A DNA stretch of 44,472 nt, taken from contig UQPI01000015.1 in the NCBI GenBank assembly GCA_900542945.1, forward strand, positions 1 to 44,472, in the 5' to 3' direction. Each line of letters starts with the position of its first letter. Position 1 is the stretch's first letter. Source of the DNA: an uncultured Collinsella sp. GTDB taxonomy: Bacteria; Actinomycetota; Coriobacteriia; Coriobacteriales; Coriobacteriaceae. The notes below the pieces were generated by a model. It did not search any database and was not told where the DNA came from. It was given only the letters and a program-made list of their open reading frames with translations. This document shows, piece by piece, positions 25,676 through 32,791 of the stretch. The position numbers and the translations under genes were made by a program.

Positions 25676-25750
25676 GGGCGTTTAGCTCAGGGGGAGAGCG
25701 CTTCCCTGACACGGAAGAGGTCAGAAGTTCAAATCTTCTAACGCCCACCA
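25676..25750 (+). tRNA. tRNA-Val (anticodon GAC)
   Basis: The acceptor arm GGGCGTT pairs with AACGCCC, followed by A and an encoded CCA. The D arm contains TAGCTCAGG, the anticodon stem CTTCC/GGAAG has loop CTGACAC (anticodon GAC), and the T arm contains GTTCAAAT. A promoter lies upstream and a terminator follows. Confidence 0.97.
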
Positions 25751-25758
25751 AATGTTCG

Positions 25759-25795
25759 CAGCTCAGAGGCTTCGCCTCTGAGCTGTTTTGTTTTA
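25759..25795 (+). terminator. intrinsic terminator after tRNA-Val
   Basis: A perfect 12-bp stem CAGCTCAGAGGC/GCCTCTGAGCTG with a 3-base loop is followed by TTTTGTTTT. Confidence 0.92.
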
Positions 25796-25878
25796 CGCCG
25801 CCAAGACAAAAGGACGCCGCTGCAGCCAAACCGCCCAAACAGCCCCGGTGATTGCCCCGATCAGGCGCGGTTGGGTCT

Positions 25879-26106
25879 CGCAGCCATATATAAATAACCC
25901 CCTATAAAGTGAGGTTTAATACTTTTCCCGAGAAGTGAACGAGCTTATTTGGACCCCCGGAGCATCCACACTTTTTGACGTTAAAACCGCAGGATTCCAG
26001 CAGCAAAACCGCAGGAAACGGGCCCCTAAAAGTGTCGATGTTTCGGGGGTCCATTCTGGCTCGTTCACTTCTCGGGAAAAGTATTAGACCTGGATATATG
26101 GCCGCT
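25879..26106. repeat. 230-bp palindromic, MITE-like element
   Basis: The inner inverted repeat has arms containing TAATACTTTTCCCGAGAAGT and continuing GAACGAGC. It extends with mismatches through GGACCCCCG and ACACTTTT to give about 60-bp arms. Outer arms GC[AG]GCCATATAT and its complement lie at the edges. The short unique centre contains a direct repeat AAAACCGCAGGA. It is inserted between the tRNA-Val terminator and the 3' end of the second PD-(D/E)XK-like gene and has no coding potential. Best read as a non-autonomous mobile element. Confidence 0.8.
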
Positions 26107-26130
26107 AATTCTAACCCCCTGTTACCGCCC

Positions 26131-27234
26131 CTACCAATACTGATGCGCATCGATAACGGCTTGCCAGAGCCAAAATCGCTTCGTTTCGGCACGCGCATGG
26201 GCAAAATATCGCTGCTCTGCACTCATCGCCTTGTTAAAGATGGGGCGCTTATTCCGATGCAGCTTCCGTCGGATGCGTTCGCACAGCCGAACGAGCTTGT
26301 CGTAGTCATTTGCTTGGTCGGTTGTCACCGTAAAATACGCTACTCCCTCAAGCAGTTCCAACTCGTTGCGGCGCTCGGCATCCTTGTGGATCTTCTCGCG
26401 GCCGTCATGAATGGCATCGCTGTCGTAGTCGACCATCGCGGTCAGCACCTCTGGCAGCAGCCCGGCCTTTACTTTATCCCTGCCCACCTCGACTTTAGCC
26501 GTAAGCGTAATGTCGGGCGTGCGCTCCAGCACGCACAGTTTGCGCTCGCGCCCATCATTAAATCCATCGCGAATAAAGACCTTCTTGTTGAGCTCGGCCT
26601 TGCCCAATGCATACCCGCCGTAGCGCGCAGGCAGCGACATAAACATGCACAGCCCCGACTCCCTCGGAGAGCGCGATCCCTCGATCACATACGCAAGCAG
26701 CGCCTTTGCCTTCGCGAGACCCCTTACCTTTGGGGACGCCTCGATATACGCCGCAATGAGCTCCTTCGTCGTGAGCCTGCCATCGCGCATGCCCCCATCC
26801 CTGCTTGTCACCCCACCGGGAGCAAGGTTATCCAACCGGTAGTTCGATGTCATGGCATAGCCGGCATAGATGGCCTCGGCCGCAGAGCTGTCGTGCGCAA
26901 CCTGCACAAACGCCAGCTCGGGGGAGCACACATACGCATCCAGGCCGCCCATCCAGTGGCCCAGCGAGATAAACGAGCCCGCCGGGAGCTCGTTGGTGCA
27001 CAGGTGCGTCTTAACATGCTTGCTCTGCCGACGGTCGGCACGCGATGGCACCAGCAAATCCAGCGTTTGGATCCCCAGATCATAGCGATCGATAAAATCC
27101 TGCGCCTCTTGGTCCAACAGCGCACAGGCACCTGCAATCGACACGACCTCTGGTTCCGAATCCCCAAAACGAGGGTTCGGCAGGTGCGCCAAAAGCGCCA
27201 ACGCAGCGTTATGTGAAACGATAAAGTAACCCAT
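26131..27234 (-). CDS. orphan PD-(D/E)XK nuclease-like protein, paralogue of 369-1442
   Basis: A protein of about 367 aa starting MGYFIVSHNAAL. No clear ribosome binding site is visible and longer starts exist upstream. The C-terminal region has a VDYDSDAIHDG segment and then DAER...L...G...T, lining up with the ECQGRSAHDG...DAER...G pattern of the protein at 369-1442. Here the E-x-Q core is replaced by D-x-D. The middle has 'SPE', a short basic GLAKAKALL helix and an 'SPRE' segment, all in the same order as the paralogue. Nuclease activity is possible, but the core change makes it uncertain. It ends 25 bp from the palindromic element. Confidence 0.68.
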   Translation of the reverse strand: MGYFIVSHNAALALLAHLPNPRFGDSEPEVVSIAGACALLDQEAQDFIDRYDLGIQTLDLLVPSRADRRQSKHVKTHLCTNELPAGSFISLGHWMGGLDAYVCSPELAFVQVAHDSSAAEAIYAGYAMTSNYRLDNLAPGGVTSRDGGMRDGRLTTKELIAAYIEASPKVRGLAKAKALLAYVIEGSRSPRESGLCMFMSLPARYGGYALGKAELNKKVFIRDGFNDGRERKLCVLERTPDITLTAKVEVGRDKVKAGLLPEVLTAMVDYDSDAIHDGREKIHKDAERRNELELLEGVAYFTVTTDQANDYDKLVRLCERIRRKLHRNKRPIFNKAMSAEQRYFAHARAETKRFWLWQAVIDAHQYW

Positions 27235-27551
27235 GGCGCGAAGATAGCACGCGCGTCGGCGGCGGCTCGCGACCCTGGCGAGTTTTCGGCAAACGACCAG
27301 CAGTTTTTTGCTGTGGCGCAACCAAAGTGTTCATTTGTCGACGTCTAAATGCAAATCCGTCAAGCTTTTGGCAAGGTTGCCGCTCAACTGACCAAAAGCT
27401 GACCTTTTGCTTGCCCATTTGCTTGACGGCACGCACTCGCCAAAATGCTCCGCGACTTCTCGGACGGTCGAAGTGCTCGTTTAGCGCCCACGCACCTGCC
27501 GCTGGGGTATCCTTGGAGCACATGCACCGCAAGCCGCACAAAGGAGCCGCC
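27235..27551. repeat. intergenic region with nested inverted repeats
   Basis: CCGTCAAGC (27357-27365) pairs with GCTTGACGG (27421-27429), while AGCTTTTGG (27363-27371) pairs with CCAAAAGCT (27392-27400). The two pairings overlap, so they are mutually exclusive. The region separates two divergent genes and probably holds both promoters, but I found no firm -35/-10 pair. Confidence 0.5.
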
Positions 27552-28250
27552 ATGCGCACCGAGCTCGATGTTCCCTTTTCGCACAAAGACGAGGCCAAGG
27601 CCCTGGGCGCCAAGTGGGACCGGGTCAAGAAGATCTGGTACGTGCCCGATGGCGTCAACCCCGAGCCCTTTGCCGCGTGGCTGCCCGGCGTGGATCGCTC
27701 CGACCCCAGCGCGCCCTACATCTACCTGGTGCTGGGCAAGCGCGAATGCTGGAAGTGCCACGAGCAGACGACGGTCGCGGCCTTTGGCATTCCGTATTTG
27801 GCGGCCGAGGACTCGAGCAGCAAGGCCGCGCCCAGCGCTGCGCCCGCCATGGACGACGCGGGCCACATCGCGATCGACACCGCCCGCGCCAACGCCATAG
27901 CCATCGTCCCCGCGCTGGGCTGCGTGCCGGCCGAGATCCGCGACTACCTGCGCGAGCGCTGCGGCTACAAGCCTGTAACGTCGCGCACCACTAAGACCGT
28001 ATCGCTCTCCAGCACCTGTACCGGCTGCGGCGCGCTGCAAGGCAGCCATTACCTGTTCGAGGAGCCCACGTCGCCGTTTGCACTCACGGCCATCAACAAG
28101 CTGCCCGCGCTGGAGTTCGTGCGCGTGGAAGTCGCCGGCGTCTACGGCATCCCCGACAGTCAGGACAACTTTGACCAGGCGCTCTTCACCTGGGCACGCG
28201 ACCACCACACCCAGTTCCACAAAACCCTGTGCGAGGGGATTTACCTGTAG
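27552..28250 (+). CDS. DUF5710 domain-containing protein
   Basis: A 232-aa soluble protein. The start ATG follows AAAGGAG. Residues 1-45 match DUF5710 (LDVPFSHKDEAKALGAKWD...WYVP), a small domain found in proteins tied to DNA primase/relaxase-like or mobile-element functions. The middle holds CWKCHEQT and a later CTGCG, which may be a split zinc site. The rest is not recognised. It is monocistronic, with three tandem palindromes just after the stop. The function is unknown. Confidence 0.8.
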   Translation: MRTELDVPFSHKDEAKALGAKWDRVKKIWYVPDGVNPEPFAAWLPGVDRSDPSAPYIYLVLGKRECWKCHEQTTVAAFGIPYLAAEDSSSKAAPSAAPAMDDAGHIAIDTARANAIAIVPALGCVPAEIRDYLRERCGYKPVTSRTTKTVSLSSTCTGCGALQGSHYLFEEPTSPFALTAINKLPALEFVRVEVAGVYGIPDSQDNFDQALFTWARDHHTQFHKTLCEGIYL

Positions 28251-28257
28251 GGCAAAA

Positions 28258-28316
28258 CTCGAAAATCGAGTCCAGTTATCCTCGAAAATCGAGTGTGGAA
28301 TTCCTCGAAAATCGAG
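28258..28316. repeat. three tandem palindromes at 23-bp period
   Basis: CTCGAAAATCGAG occurs exactly at 28258, 28281 and 28304, each separated by 10 bp of unrelated sequence. The unit is a palindrome (CTCGA-AAA-TCGAG). The period of about two helical turns would put bound dimers on one DNA face. It lies 7 bp after the DUF5710 stop. Confidence 0.85.
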
Positions 28317-28379
28317 TATGCGCAGGTAGCTGAGTTGTTGGTATAACGCAGAAAATGTCGAATCACCGGGTTTGCCCGA

Positions 28380-28682
28380 CTAGATATTCAGTCTTCGAAG
28401 CCATGACTCCGCATCGTCATAGGTAATGGCGCATCCGCAGATTGGGCATTGTTGAGGATAAATTGGGAGGCGCAGTCCTGGTCGAATCCGCGGGTCGGTA
28501 ACGTGTTTGTCGCGGATGTCGATGAAGTTGATGTCTAGGCATGGGAGGTCTCCGCCGCAGCTAGGGCAGGGCAGGCAGATTTGGCTACAGCCGGCCTCAA
28601 CGAGCGGGAACAGGCTCCGGTCCATTAACGCTCGCGGTAAGTTTCCATATGCGCCGCGCGCGATATCGCTTCGCCATCCCAT
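28380..28682 (-). CDS. small zinc-ribbon-like protein
   Basis: A 100-aa protein with two Cys pairs, CPSC (about residues 39-42) and CPIC (about 79-82), suggesting one zinc ribbon. A strong AAAGGGGAG ribosome binding site precedes the ATG, supporting a real gene. No family recognised. It is convergent with the DUF5710 gene and 118 bp downstream of the HNH gene on the same strand. Confidence 0.65.
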   Translation of the reverse strand: MGWRSDIARGAYGNLPRALMDRSLFPLVEAGCSQICLPCPSCGGDLPCLDINFIDIRDKHVTDPRIRPGLRLPIYPQQCPICGCAITYDDAESWLRRLNI

Positions 28683-28800
28683 GGGCTCCCCTTTCCCGTT
28701 TTAACCGTTGAGGAGAGGATGGCAGGATCGTGCAGCTCTCGATGCGGCGCAGCGCGATTCGATCAATCGACATGATTAGACAGCGATGGGCTGCACCTAA

Positions 28801-29883
28801 CTAATACGGAGCAACGGCTTCCGCATGACGACGCGATTCCGAGAAATCGAACTCGGCACGATGCGCTTCGAGGAATCGAGCATTGGGACGAAAGCGATGT
28901 TCGTCCGGCTCACGCAGCACCGAACCCGCAAACGTCGCATAATCCGCTTGTTGCAGAAGGTACGACCTGCAAAGTTGATAGTCGCCGCGCACCAGCTCAA
29001 ACGAAATCAAATGAGCATCGAACAGCGAGTGCAAGTCACGGCGCAGCAGAATACCGTTGCTGACAACTTGCGACTTGGGACCCGAGTAGTTCTCGATATG
29101 CGCAGCTTCGAGCGCTTCGTCGACATTGCAGCCCGAGACGGCGCATCGACCGGTATAGGCCTCAAAGAGCTGATTGCGGAAACGCTGCTGGCCGATTCGC
29201 TCGCGACGCAACGCGTAGCGGACCTTATCATCGTCGCTCGCGGGAGCGCCGGAAAACTCCGCCGCGATCGGAGCCTCCTTCATGTAGCTCATATCGGGGA
29301 AGAAACGCGCGTCGGGTCCGCCCTTATGAACGGGACCATGCAGCACAAACCAGCTGTTCTCCGGCTCGTAGCGCTCAACGAATGCGAGGCCCAGCACCTT
29401 GTAGCCAGCGCCCGTTGCAAAGAAAACGCCAACGGGAACGCCGCACTCCATGCAGTTGATCATCTTTTGGTTGTAGTCCTGGTCGCGCCAGTTTTCGACC
29501 GAAGCGCTTTGCGACGAGCACTTGAGCACCCACGTGCCGTCCTCAAGATATAGCGGGGGAACATCGGGGTAGGCGCCGCGCTTGGAATTGTGCACCGAAA
29601 GGGCGAAGGTCTTCTCACGTGGATGCTTAACACGCCCGCGACCAGGCCAAAAGATGCCCGAGTCGCGTGACACCGGAAAGAGCTCGGAATCAATCGTCAG
29701 ACGAAAGGGATATTGAGAGCTATCGGGATTGGTGCGATGCGGAAGCTTGTCCCACAAGCCGCCACGCTGCTCCTCGCGCAAGAACCACTCCCAAGCCTGG
29801 ACATATTCGGACGGCACAAAGCTGCAAGCGCGGTCGAAACTCGGCCGAGCAATCAGCGGAACACTAGAAGCGATGCCGTCCAT
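28801..29883 (-). CDS. HNH endonuclease (HNH_2 type)
   Basis: A 360-aa protein. The start ATG has GGAGG upstream; a longer frame from a GTG has none. The C-terminal third carries the HNH_2 pattern: RFRNQLFEAYTGRCAVSGC, then AAHIENY, then NGILLRRDLHSLFD. The N-terminal 220 residues are unassigned; a GVFFATGAGYKVLGLA segment followed by WFVLHGP suggests a PUA/SRA-like reader domain as in some restriction enzymes, at low confidence. No methyltransferase neighbour is seen. A type IV-like or orphan restriction role is possible. Confidence 0.82.
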   Translation of the reverse strand: MDGIASSVPLIARPSFDRACSFVPSEYVQAWEWFLREEQRGGLWDKLPHRTNPDSSQYPFRLTIDSELFPVSRDSGIFWPGRGRVKHPREKTFALSVHNSKRGAYPDVPPLYLEDGTWVLKCSSQSASVENWRDQDYNQKMINCMECGVPVGVFFATGAGYKVLGLAFVERYEPENSWFVLHGPVHKGGPDARFFPDMSYMKEAPIAAEFSGAPASDDDKVRYALRRERIGQQRFRNQLFEAYTGRCAVSGCNVDEALEAAHIENYSGPKSQVVSNGILLRRDLHSLFDAHLISFELVRGDYQLCRSYLLQQADYATFAGSVLREPDEHRFRPNARFLEAHRAEFDFSESRRHAEAVAPY

Positions 29884-29942
29884 AAGGAACCTCCAGGAAG
29901 AACAGTTCCTCACATTATCGCCTACGAAATGATGGCGCTAAA

Positions 29943-29975
29943 CGAAAAAGGACCCACTTCCTTCGAAGCAGGCCC
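29943..29975 (-). terminator. intrinsic terminator downstream of SipW-type gene 30007-30954
   Basis: On the minus strand GGGCCTGCTTC and GAAGTGGGTCC form an 11-bp stem with several G-U pairs, loop GAAG, then TTTTT. Confidence 0.75.
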
Positions 29976-30006
29976 TTGACCATCTGCATTTAAGCGAACA
30001 TCGGCA

Positions 30007-30954
30007 TTACGACGTTGCAACACCGTCGAGCTTGACTGTCACATCGTATGTTGCAAGGTCCTCAGCTGCGGCGTTGTTAACGCAGTCAGCATCGGTTCCT
30101 TCCATCCAAATATAAATTCGGACCGCTATGCCATCATAGCCAACGCGACTTGCGATCTGGTGCGTACCGGCGTCAACCTGATAATCGTCTCCAACCTTGT
30201 TTGCAAGCCAGCCGGCGCAATTGCCTGCTTCAATATGTTGGTAGGAAGGCACTTGAGGTCCGCTAACCGCGTCCTTTACACAAGACCATCCAGCAATGGC
30301 GTTTTTATCGTTACCCTTCTCGGTAGTAGAAACTGCAGCGGGAGCGTACACGACCTTTAGAGTTTCATCACCGGTCGGGTTTCCATTAGCATCAATTGCC
30401 TGAGTAGTGATACCGACTCGTAAAGAATTCGGGATGGTATCGGTCGTTGGTGCCCCATGGGCGGTAACAACTACGGGCTCTCCGTCAGATCCTTCAAGAT
30501 ACACGTCGGCTATACCGGACTCTGTAATGGTGTAAACAATAAACTCACTCTTGAGATAAGCGTAGTGGGTCTCGCCACCAGCCTCGTATTCGCCAGACTT
30601 GCCGCCTTGCTTAAAGTTAATCTGCGAGTAAGAGGATACTTTACCGTCGGATCCCCAGCCTTGGCAAACAAACCAGTTCTTAAGATCGTCTGTAGAAGAC
30701 GGCGTTATCTTTCCGCCCTGTATTGCAGCCGCAAGCGACGTCTGTTCGCCGCCATGTTGGGCACCGTTTTTGAGTTCATCTATCTGAAGGATGAAACCAT
30801 TCGTCGTTGCGCTGATGGTTGAAGATGTTGCCTTCACCGTGTTATTTGCGACATACCAAGCATAGGTAGCAGACGAAAGAGCAACGGCGGACATAAGCAC
30901 CGCGCAGGCAGCGCCCATAAGCTGTTTTTTTAGCTCTTTTACGCTTTGGCTCAT
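30007..30954 (-). CDS. SipW-type exported protein (second cluster, subunit 2)
   Basis: A 315-aa protein. The N-terminus (MSQSVKELKKQLMGA) is basic, followed by a helix ending LSSATYAWYVANNTVKAT, a textbook SipW-dependent signal. The mature part is Gly/Ser/Asp/Thr-rich and ends with IYIWMEGTDADCVNNA, the shared C-terminal motif. It is lower in GC than its neighbours, as is the next gene, which may mean recent transfer. It lies downstream of 31043-31831 and separated by a strong terminator, so it may be read through at low level. Confidence 0.88.
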   Translation of the reverse strand: MSQSVKELKKQLMGAACAVLMSAVALSSATYAWYVANNTVKATSSTISATTNGFILQIDELKNGAQHGGEQTSLAAAIQGGKITPSSTDDLKNWFVCQGWGSDGKVSSYSQINFKQGGKSGEYEAGGETHYAYLKSEFIVYTITESGIADVYLEGSDGEPVVVTAHGAPTTDTIPNSLRVGITTQAIDANGNPTGDETLKVVYAPAAVSTTEKGNDKNAIAGWSCVKDAVSGPQVPSYQHIEAGNCAGWLANKVGDDYQVDAGTHQIASRVGYDGIAVRIYIWMEGTDADCVNNAAAEDLATYDVTVKLDGVATS

Positions 30955-30972
30955 TCGATAGACCTATCTAGT

Positions 30973-31011
30973 AAAAATGCCGGGAGCCGACGGTTCGGCC
31001 CCCGGCATTCT
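30973..31011 (-). terminator. terminator between the two SipW-type genes
   Basis: AATGCCGGG.GCCGA/TCGGC.CCCGGCATT forms a long stem on the minus strand with an ACCG loop and a TTTTT tail. It probably limits expression of the downstream gene relative to the upstream one, as seen between major and minor subunits. Confidence 0.88.
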
Positions 31012-31042
31012 GAAATCTCAAAAACGACGAAGTCGGCGATAG

Positions 31043-31831
31043 CTAGTTAGAAGTACCCTTGTACTCCTTGGGCGTAGCCTCAAAGGTGATCGTCACGCCA
31101 TTGTCGCCAGCAGTGGTCTTGATCTTCTCAAGGTTGTTGGAATAGACGTTAGCGTCGTCACCATCGTAGTACAGGTAGACCTTAATCGTAGCGTCAGCAT
31201 CAGATTTGATTACCTGATCAGTTGCAAGCAGATCGCTAGCCGTCCTGTCATCATTAGAGGAGCTGAGTTGAATACCGTCCTTACTCCAGACCTCCCACTT
31301 CTCACCGCAAACAACAAGAACGCGAAGGGCATTGCCAAGGTTCTTATTTTCCGTCGTTGTAGGGGTAGTAACAGTCACGCCCGTGATATGCAGGTTCGTG
31401 AACTCACCATCGTAGGTGCCGGTACCCACATAGAAAGTATTCTCAACCGCATATTTAGCTTCCACGGCTTTGGCGGCAGTTCCGTCACCAATCTTGAACT
31501 CGGTACCCTCCTTCATCGTCGAAGCGTCAGCGGTAGACGCATAGGCAGACTTCCAAACGGCCTTGCCATCCTGGCTCTTCTCAGTCTTAGCAGGATAGAG
31601 CTCCTTCTTTTCGACCCCAGAAGTAACAGCACCAGTGGAGGTCCTAGACGTCTTCGCCTTATCAATCACGAGGTATGCAGAGTTGGACTGGGCGGCGATG
31701 TTAGACGTCGTCGCCTTAACCGAGTTGTTGCTCACAAACCATGCGAACGTGGCAGAGCCCAGCGCTACGGCTGCTACCAGCACCATGGCGATGGCGGCGC
31801 CCATCTGCTTCTTTAATGCCTTGGTATCCAT
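31043..31831 (-). CDS. SipW-type exported protein (second cluster, subunit 1; possible major subunit)
   Basis: A 262-aa protein. The start ATG (MDTKALKKQM) has AAAGGGG upstream. The signal helix ends LGSATFAWFVSNNSVKAT, nearly the same downstream sequence as the neighbour at 30007-30954 (NN-[ST]-VKAT), so the two are recent paralogues. The mature part is Thr/Ala/Lys/Asp-rich with few aromatics and no Cys near the C-terminus; the shared motif is degenerate (VYLYYDGDDANVYSNN). The strong terminator just downstream and the first position suggest high expression, hence a candidate major fibre subunit (inference). Confidence 0.88.
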   Translation of the reverse strand: MDTKALKKQMGAAIAMVLVAAVALGSATFAWFVSNNSVKATTSNIAAQSNSAYLVIDKAKTSRTSTGAVTSGVEKKELYPAKTEKSQDGKAVWKSAYASTADASTMKEGTEFKIGDGTAAKAVEAKYAVENTFYVGTGTYDGEFTNLHITGVTVTTPTTTENKNLGNALRVLVVCGEKWEVWSKDGIQLSSSNDDRTASDLLATDQVIKSDADATIKVYLYYDGDDANVYSNNLEKIKTTAGDNGVTITFEATPKEYKGTSN

Positions 31832-32230
31832 ACGGACCCCTTTCTTTCCCCATTCATCCCAGATGACCCTCGAGAAGCCCGGAAGGGGAGCCCGCGCTTT
31901 CGTGTTGGATGTTGCTTGCCCATCCTTTAGACATGGAATTGAGAATACCATAATTCTTACGATTTCCTTATGAGTTTTCGGCAGCCTACATTCCGGCAGA
32001 TTCATAGGTCTACCTCTGGTTATATGCGGTGCTACATGAACATCGTTTACCTTATTTGATCTCTCTCCCGCGCAGTCATAAGCCCCTCTTAAGCCTTGCG
32101 ACCGCAGCGCCATGCCAACGCACACATTCGCCCTCCGCCGAGCTTCGCCCTAGCCCTTCCCCACCCGCTATACTGATGTAGCACGTGTAATTTCTGCCTG
32201 CTTATGCGGGCTATTTGCCGGGAGGACTCT
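31832..32230. other. divergent regulatory region
   Basis: This 400-bp region between the minus-strand SipW-type gene and the plus-strand gene at 32231 should hold both promoters. For the plus gene a TATACT (32169-32174) could be a -10 box, but no good -35 is seen. For the minus gene an AGAAT...ATTCT near-palindrome lies around 31950. I looked for a c-di-GMP riboswitch here because of the downstream PilZ gene and saw no signature. Confidence 0.4.
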
Positions 32231-32743
32231 ATGGCTGCCGCCAATCAACCCAAGGGAAGCGTTTCTACCGGATCGATCAAGCCGGTGACGCGCAAAGCCG
32301 TTCGTTGTCAGCGCGAAGTTGCCTGGCTGGTCACGCAAGCGGCCGGTAAGCTCGTCGCCACCACCGACGACGTCAACGCGCCCACACCCAGCTTTGTGCT
32401 GGCGGCGGCGTTGTCATATGCCCGCGAGCAGGAGCAGACCGCCCGGGACCGTGGCGCCGCGATCGACTACAAGGCCGTCATGGGCTCCGACCTCGCGAGC
32501 TTTTGTGCGGCCGCGGGGCTGCCCGCAGCGCCCAACGCGCTTTCGGACGCGGGCTACATGTTCACGCTCTCGGGCGCGGATCTGATCCGCGACATCTATG
32601 CCTACTGCGGCGACCTGGGCGAGCGCATGAGAGATCCGGTGCAGGTCAAACCGGGCTACGCGATCAAGCTCGCGTTGCGGTTGTTCTTGCTGGACGACGC
32701 CGCTGGCAACGGCGCTACCTCCGCCGACAACGCCTCCGCATAG
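32231..32743 (+). CDS. conserved-looking hypothetical protein
   Basis: A 170-aa soluble protein, not recognised. The start ATG follows GGGAGG; an ATG nine codons upstream lacks one. It is Ala-rich and mainly helical, with an N-terminal basic stretch (KPVTRKAVRCQREV) and no membrane segment or signal. It sits between the second SipW cluster and its PilZ/anchor genes, on the opposite strand. The function is unknown. Confidence 0.7.
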   Translation: MAAANQPKGSVSTGSIKPVTRKAVRCQREVAWLVTQAAGKLVATTDDVNAPTPSFVLAAALSYAREQEQTARDRGAAIDYKAVMGSDLASFCAAAGLPAAPNALSDAGYMFTLSGADLIRDIYAYCGDLGERMRDPVQVKPGYAIKLALRLFLLDDAAGNGATSADNASA

Positions 32744-32746
32744 CAA

Positions 32747-32784
32747 AAGCGCCGGGTCGGGAAATCCCTCCCGGCCCGGCGCTT
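32747..32784. terminator. bidirectional terminator
   Basis: AAGCGCCGGG and CCCGGCGCTT form a 10-bp perfect stem between the stop codons of two convergent genes, with A-rich and T-rich flanks serving both strands. Confidence 0.8.
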
Positions 32785-32791
32785 CTTCGTT

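Noticed and set aside
25879..26106. Integrative element att site at tRNA-Val
   Set aside because: The palindrome does not repeat the tRNA 3' end, no integrase is present, and the tRNA terminator is intact.
28258..28316. Possible CRISPR array
   Set aside because: Only three 13-bp palindromic units with 10-bp spacers and no cas genes.
31832..32230. c-di-GMP riboswitch upstream of the SipW-type gene
   Set aside because: Expected from the PilZ context, but neither class I nor class II consensus blocks are visible.
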